From Aliarcobacter butzleri (GTDB taxonomy: Bacteria; Campylobacterota; Campylobacteria; Campylobacterales; Arcobacteraceae), in NCBI GenBank assembly GCA_012522985.1, contig JAAYJJ010000160.1:1-8227 (forward strand): DNA of 8,227 nucleotides, written 5' to 3'. This document shows, piece after piece, positions 4,874 through 8,227 of this stretch. Below the pieces are notes generated by a model, which saw only the letters and a program-made list of their open reading frames with translations, had not been told where the DNA came from and searched no databases. Both the position numbers and the translations under genes were made by a program. The first letter of the stretch is position 1, and each line of letters opens with the position of its first letter.

Positions 4874-5131
4874 ATGGCAGTAAAAATTACTGATTTATGT
4901 ATAAGTTGTGATGCATGTCTAGATGAGTGTCCAACAGAGGCTATAGTTGATAATGATGATAACCCAACTGGTGAGGATATCTATTTTGTATATAGTGATA
5001 AATGTGTTGAGTGTATAGGACACCACGATGTACCAGCATGTGCTGATGCATGTCCAACTGAAGGATGTATAGTATGGGACAATCCAAAAACAGATGGTGC
5101 TGTTGATGGTGAGCCTGTAGTTCAAGATTGA
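4874..5131 (+). CDS. fdxA: 2[4Fe-4S] ferredoxin, Alvin/YfhL type
   Basis: This 85-residue acidic cytoplasmic electron carrier binds two [4Fe-4S] clusters. The first motif is C9-x2-C12-x2-C15-x3-C19-P. The second has the insertion typical of the Allochromatium vinosum-type ferredoxins: C44-x2-C47-x8-C56-x3-C60-P, with a ninth cysteine at C65. The C-terminus is very acidic. ATG 4874 has a strong site (AGGAG) 7 bases upstream. The symbol follows the C. jejuni gene in the same position next to ndk, reported there to be iron-regulated. Its redox partner cannot be told from the sequence. It lies 55 bases after metK and is followed by a strong terminator, so it is transcribed alone or with metK. Confidence 0.93.
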   Translation: MAVKITDLCISCDACLDECPTEAIVDNDDNPTGEDIYFVYSDKCVECIGHHDVPACADACPTEGCIVWDNPKTDGAVDGEPVVQD

Positions 5132-5151
5132 TTTTTGATAGATATTTGATT

Positions 5152-5190
5152 AAAAAGGCAGGGGGTTTATTTTACCTCTTGCCTTTTTTT
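5152..5190 (+). terminator. Strong intrinsic terminator after fdxA
   Basis: GGCAGGGGGT (5157-5166) pairs with ACCTCTTGCC (5174-5183) with two G-T pairs and a 7-nt loop. A5 before and T7 after extend the stem and supply the U-tract. It separates fdxA from the ndk operon. Confidence 0.85.
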
Positions 5191-5201
5191 GATTTTTTAG
5201 A

Positions 5202-5207
5202 TATAAT
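5202..5207 (+). promoter_or_regulatory. -10 box of the ndk-fabH operon
   Basis: Perfect TATAAT just after T-rich runs (GATTTTTTAGA), 41 bases before the ndk start and directly after the fdxA terminator. This is the only clear promoter for the five genes that follow. Confidence 0.65.
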
Positions 5208-5248
5208 CCGCGACTTGAAAAAACAAATATCAAAATATGGAGAAACAG

Positions 5249-5662
5249 ATGGAACAAACATTGTCTATAATTAAGCCAGATGCTGTAAAGAAGGGTGTAA
5301 TTGGTAAAATTCTTGATAGATTTGAATCAAATGGACTTAGAGTTGTAGCTACAAAAAAAATACAACTAAGCAAAGAAGATGCACAAAAATTTTATGCAGT
5401 ACACTGTGAAAGACCATTTTTTAATGATCTTGTAGAGTTTATGATAAGTGGACCTGTTGTAGTAAGTGTACTTGAAGGTGAAAATGCAGTACTTAAAAAC
5501 AGAGATTTAATGGGTGCTACAAATCCAAAAGAAGCAGCAGCAGGAACAATAAGAGCAGATTTTGCAGAAAATATTGATGCAAATGCAGTTCATGGAAGCG
5601 ATAGCTTAGAAAATGCAAAAATAGAGATAGAGTTTTTCTTTGCAAAAAGAGAGCTTTGTTAA
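5249..5662 (+). CDS. ndk: Nucleoside diphosphate kinase
   Basis: Ndk moves the terminal phosphate of ATP to other nucleoside diphosphates through a phospho-histidine. The 137-residue product shows K9 in [13 protein letters not shown] (54-58), the region [12 protein letters not shown] (85-96), GTIRADF (99-105) and the active-site NAVHGSDS with H115. The start is ATG 5249, with GGAG six bases upstream, giving [13 protein letters not shown]. An in-frame ATG at 5237 overlaps that ribosome site and would add four residues not usual in the family. First gene of the ndk-DUF177-rpmF-plsX-fabH operon. Confidence 0.97.
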   Translation: MEQTLSIIKPDAVKKGVIGKILDRFESNGLRVVATKKIQLSKEDAQKFYAVHCERPFFNDLVEFMISGPVVVSVLEGENAVLKNRDLMGATNPKEAAAGTIRADFAENIDANAVHGSDSLENAKIEIEFFFAKRELC

Positions 5663-5668
5663 GTAATT

Positions 5669-6052
5669 ATGAAGATAGAGTTTAAAAAAGTACCATTTGA
5701 TAGTAAAAATTTTCAAATTAATGATATAAATTTAGTTAAAATTGAGGGTACTTTTTGTAAAATAACACAAGAGTTAGTTAAAATCACAACAAATATAAGT
5801 GGAAGTTTGGATACTCTATGTTCTAGATGTGGTAAAGATATGCTAGTCGATCTAGATGAGAATATCGAGTTTTTGGTAAGTGATGGCATCTATAAGGGTG
5901 ACAATTTAGAAGAACTTGATGTGATTGAGTCGTTTGATAATAGTGTTGATTTTGATGAGATTTTAAAAAGTGAGTTAGAATCAATAAGATCAGATTATCA
6001 TATTTGTGATGAGTGCTTAGATAAGCAAGAGTTATTAGAAAAAGAATTTTAA
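5669..6052 (+). CDS. DUF177/YceD-family protein
   Basis: This 127-residue protein lies between ndk and rpmF. Its position directly before the bL32 gene and its SGSLDTLCSRCGKDM segment (about 44-58) place it in the DUF177 (YceD) family, whose genes commonly precede rpmF. YceD has been linked to 23S rRNA accumulation in bacteria and plants; the exact role is not settled. Two CxxC pairs are visible, C51/C54 and C113/C116 near the C-terminus, which together could hold a zinc ion. The protein is acidic. ATG follows the ndk stop by 6 bases and has no good ribosome site, so translation is probably coupled. Confidence 0.85.
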   Translation: MKIEFKKVPFDSKNFQINDINLVKIEGTFCKITQELVKITTNISGSLDTLCSRCGKDMLVDLDENIEFLVSDGIYKGDNLEELDVIESFDNSVDFDEILKSELESIRSDYHICDECLDKQELLEKEF

Positions 6053-6070
6053 ATCAAAAAAGGATAAGAA

Positions 6071-6223
6071 ATGGCAGTACCTAAAAGAAGAGTGAGTCAT
6101 ACAAGAAGTGCAAAAAGAAGAACTCACTATAAAATAACATTAAAAAGACCAGTAAAAGATGTTGATGGCACATGGAAAATGCCACACAATGTAAATCCAA
6201 CAACGGGTGAATATAAAAACTAA
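6071..6223 (+). CDS. rpmF: 50S ribosomal protein bL32
   Basis: This 50-residue, strongly basic protein begins [17 protein letters not shown], the standard bL32 opening, followed by HYKITLKRP and a tail [10 protein letters not shown]. The zinc-binding cysteines of many bL32 proteins are absent, so this is the cysteine-free form. It is too short for common ORF cut-offs but certain from sequence and position. The ribosome site AAGGAT lies 6 bases before the ATG. The TAA stop (6221-6223) shares its last A with the probable ATT start of plsX. Confidence 0.96.
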   Translation: MAVPKRRVSHTRSAKRRTHYKITLKRPVKDVDGTWKMPHNVNPTTGEYKN

Positions 6224-7239
6224 TTGTAAAGATTGCTATAGATGCAATGGGTGGGGACTTTGGTCCTACGCCTATAATGGAAGGTTTAGTTGATGCTATG
6301 AAAAGAAACAATAGCTTCAATGCTGTTGTTGTTGGTAAAGAAGAGGAATTACGACACTTTATTCCAAAGACTCTTATGTCAAGAGTGGAGTTTTTGGAAG
6401 CAAGTGATGTAATAGATATGAAAGATGGTGCTACTGATGCTCTAAAAAGAAAAGAGAGTTCTATCTATAAAGCTGTAGATTTAGTAAAAGAAGGTAGTGC
6501 TGATGCTGTAGTAAGTGCTGGACATAGTGGTGCTACTATGAGTTTGGCTACTCTTAGAATTGGTAGAATCAAAGGTGTTAGTCGTCCTGCTATTGCTACA
6601 CTTATGCCAACAATAGATGCTGATAATATTTTGGTACTAGATGTTGGGGCAAATGTTGATTGTGAAGCTAAAAATCTTTTTGAATTTGCTGTTATGGGAC
6701 AAGCATATGCAAAATATGTAGGACAAATAGATGATCCTTTGGTAGGGCTTCTTAGTAATGGTGAAGAAGAGAGCAAGGGTAATGAAACTACAAAAGCTGC
6801 ACATAAGATGATGTCAAAATTGCCAAACTTTGCAGGTAATGTTGAGGGTAATGATATTTTCAAAGGTACTATTGATGTGGTAGTATGTGATGGTTTTGTA
6901 GGTAATATTTTACTTAAAACAGCTGAGGGTGTAGCTGATACTATAACTCAAATAATCAAAAAAAACCTAAAAAGATCTTTGGTAGCTATTCTTGGTGCGG
7001 TGCTAATGAGGAAAGTTTTTAAGAACTTAAAACTTCGTGTTGATTATGCTGAGTATGGTGGAGCTCCTTTGCTAGGAGTAAAAGCTCCTGTTATTATATC
7101 GCATGGTAAAAGCAACTCAAAAGCTATTAAAAATGCTATATTTCAAGCTTTGGCATCAGCAAATTCTAACTTAAATCTTCATATTGAAGAACAACTATTA
7201 AAATATTCTAATAGTGTAGTTAATAATATAGAGGGATAA
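6223..7239 (+). CDS. plsX: Phosphate acyltransferase PlsX (probable ATT start)
   Basis: PlsX makes acyl-phosphate from acyl-ACP, feeding PlsY in phospholipid synthesis; it is a peripheral cytoplasmic enzyme. Signatures are [12 protein letters not shown] at the start, [52 protein letters not shown] and [10 protein letters not shown]. The family opens with [12 protein letters not shown], the first core strand. In this frame the only ATG is 6247, the M of DAMGGD, which would delete that strand (330 residues). There is no GTG or TTG between the stop at 6214-6216 and 6247. ATT at 6223 gives the expected start [11 protein letters not shown] and 338 residues, and overlaps the rpmF stop as TAATT, where TAATG would be usual. 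I annotate the ATT; a sequencing error is the other possibility. Confidence 0.85.
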   Translation: MVKIAIDAMGGDFGPTPIMEGLVDAMKRNNSFNAVVVGKEEELRHFIPKTLMSRVEFLEASDVIDMKDGATDALKRKESSIYKAVDLVKEGSADAVVSAGHSGATMSLATLRIGRIKGVSRPAIATLMPTIDADNILVLDVGANVDCEAKNLFEFAVMGQAYAKYVGQIDDPLVGLLSNGEEESKGNETTKAAHKMMSKLPNFAGNVEGNDIFKGTIDVVVCDGFVGNILLKTAEGVADTITQIIKKNLKRSLVAILGAVLMRKVFKNLKLRVDYAEYGGAPLLGVKAPVIISHGKSNSKAIKNAIFQALASANSNLNLHIEEQLLKYSNSVVNNIEG

Positions 7240-7244
7240 TAAAT

Positions 7245-8201
7245 ATGACGTATGCTTCTTTTAGATCTATAGGTGCTTATGTACCAAAAAACATAAGAGA
7301 CAATGATTGGTTTGTGCAAAGAATGGATACAAGTGATGAATGGATTACTAAAAGAACCGGCATAAAAGAAAGAAGAATAGCTTCAGATGAAGAGCAAACT
7401 AGTGATTTGGGTGTAAAAGCAGCTGATATTGCTATCCAAAGAGCTGGTATAAACAAAAGTGAAATAGACTTGATAGTATGTGCTACTATAAGCCCTGATT
7501 ATCTATGTATGCCTTCAACGGCGTGTATTATAGGTGAAAAGCTTGGTTTAAATGGAGTAATGGCACTTGATATAAGTGCTGCTTGTACAGGTTTTGTATA
7601 TGCTCTTAGTGTAGCTAAGGCATTTATAGAATCAGGTATGAAAAAAAATGTACTTATAATTGGTACAGAGAAATTAAGTGATATTTTGGATTATGAAGAT
7701 AGAACAACGTGCATACTTTTTGGAGATGGTGCAGGGGCTGCTATAATAAGTGCTACAACAAATAAAGATGAGGCTATAGTTGATGTTAGCTGTAGTGCTG
7801 ATGGTACTTATGCTGATTTTTTACTTACTCCTAGAGAACAAAGTTTTATACAGATGAAAGGAAATGAGACTTTTAAGTTGGCTGTTAAGACTCTAACATC
7901 TGATGTTCAAAAAATAATGGAAAAAAACAACTATACAAATAGTGATATAGATCTTTTTATCCCTCATCAAGCAAATTATCGTATTATAAAAGCTGTTGGA
8001 GATGCTTTGAACTTTGAAGAGTCTCAAAAAGTACTTACTATAGAAAAATATGGAAATACCTCTTCTGCTAGTATTCCTATGGCTATCAATGAATGTTATG
8101 AAGATGGAAGATTGACATATGGTAAAACTATACTTTTAGATGCTTTTGGTGGTGGACTTACTTGGGGAAGTGCTATAGTTAAGTTTGCTAGTAAGGCTTG
8201 A
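7245..8201 (+). CDS. fabH: 3-oxoacyl-ACP synthase III (KAS III)
   Basis: FabH condenses acetyl-CoA with malonyl-ACP to start type II fatty-acid synthesis. The 318-residue product carries the catalytic triad: C114 in [10 protein letters not shown]241 in IPHQAN and N271 in KYGNTSSAS. Other marks are [16 protein letters not shown] (29-44), FGDGAGAAI (159-167) and the C-terminal [17 protein letters not shown] 7245 lies five bases after the plsX stop, with GAGGG (7231-7235) as ribosome site inside the end of plsX. plsX-fabH pairing is common and links initiation of fatty-acid synthesis to phospholipid assembly. The operon may continue beyond the window. Confidence 0.97.
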   Translation: MTYASFRSIGAYVPKNIRDNDWFVQRMDTSDEWITKRTGIKERRIASDEEQTSDLGVKAADIAIQRAGINKSEIDLIVCATISPDYLCMPSTACIIGEKLGLNGVMALDISAACTGFVYALSVAKAFIESGMKKNVLIIGTEKLSDILDYEDRTTCILFGDGAGAAIISATTNKDEAIVDVSCSADGTYADFLLTPREQSFIQMKGNETFKLAVKTLTSDVQKIMEKNNYTNSDIDLFIPHQANYRIIKAVGDALNFEESQKVLTIEKYGNTSSASIPMAINECYEDGRLTYGKTILLDAFGGGLTWGSAIVKFASKA

Positions 8202-8227
8202 TTTTAGAATAGTTTTTTCTTTCTATC

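Noticed and set aside
5237..5251. Upstream ATG as the ndk start
   Set aside because: It overlaps the GGAG that serves ATG 5249, and the shorter form matches the usual 137-residue Ndk.
6465..6863. Minus-strand 132-codon frame
   Set aside because: Opposite strand of plsX; the plus strand encodes clear PlsX motifs.

Overview
The window comes from an AT-rich bacterium, almost certainly a member of the Campylobacterota (Epsilonproteobacteria). The run metK - fdxA - ndk - DUF177 - rpmF - plsX - fabH contains the fdxA/ndk/DUF177/rpmF/plsX/fabH order known from Campylobacter jejuni. The Ndk, FdxA and bL32 sequences are of that type, and the sigma70-like -10 boxes sit behind T-rich runs. I cannot fix the genus; Arcobacteraceae or a Sulfurimonas-like lineage would fit.

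Left part, about 1-3520, is accessory and repeat-rich. It opens with the C-terminal 138 codons of a two-helix membrane protein whose start lies outside the window. A 400-bp non-coding stretch follows, with a large nested inverted repeat, a bidirectional-looking terminator and several short repeats. Next come a minus-strand ORF6N-domain DNA-binding protein with an HKD-like C-terminus; a plus-strand pair made of an unrecognised 56-aa protein and a GNAT acetyltransferase (toxin-antitoxin-like layout); and a minus-strand RhuM-family gene cut off after about 107 codons.

Two things tie this part together. First, the ORF6N gene and the broken RhuM gene lie between the same pair of border repeats: about 213-233 bp on the 3' side and 108 bp on the 5' side, the latter carrying promoter, RBS and the first codons. 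They look like two cassettes with a common frame and different contents. Second, the borders are built around a family of 23-nt hairpins (GGTG, four variable bases, TGAA, the four complementary bases, CACTTCC). The variable stems change in a base-paired way from copy to copy, and copies occur in head-to-head pairs, much like REP/REPIN elements. One copy is enlarged into a three-way junction.

Right part, from about 3600 to the end, is ordinary core genome, all on the plus strand. metK makes S-adenosylmethionine and fdxA encodes a 2[4Fe-4S] ferredoxin; a strong terminator follows fdxA. A new promoter then starts a tight operon: ndk (nucleotide balance), a DUF177/YceD protein, rpmF (ribosomal protein bL32), plsX and fabH (entry into phospholipid and fatty-acid synthesis). 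In plsX no ATG, GTG or TTG is available at the expected start; the only position that gives a full-length protein is an ATT that overlaps the rpmF stop codon.
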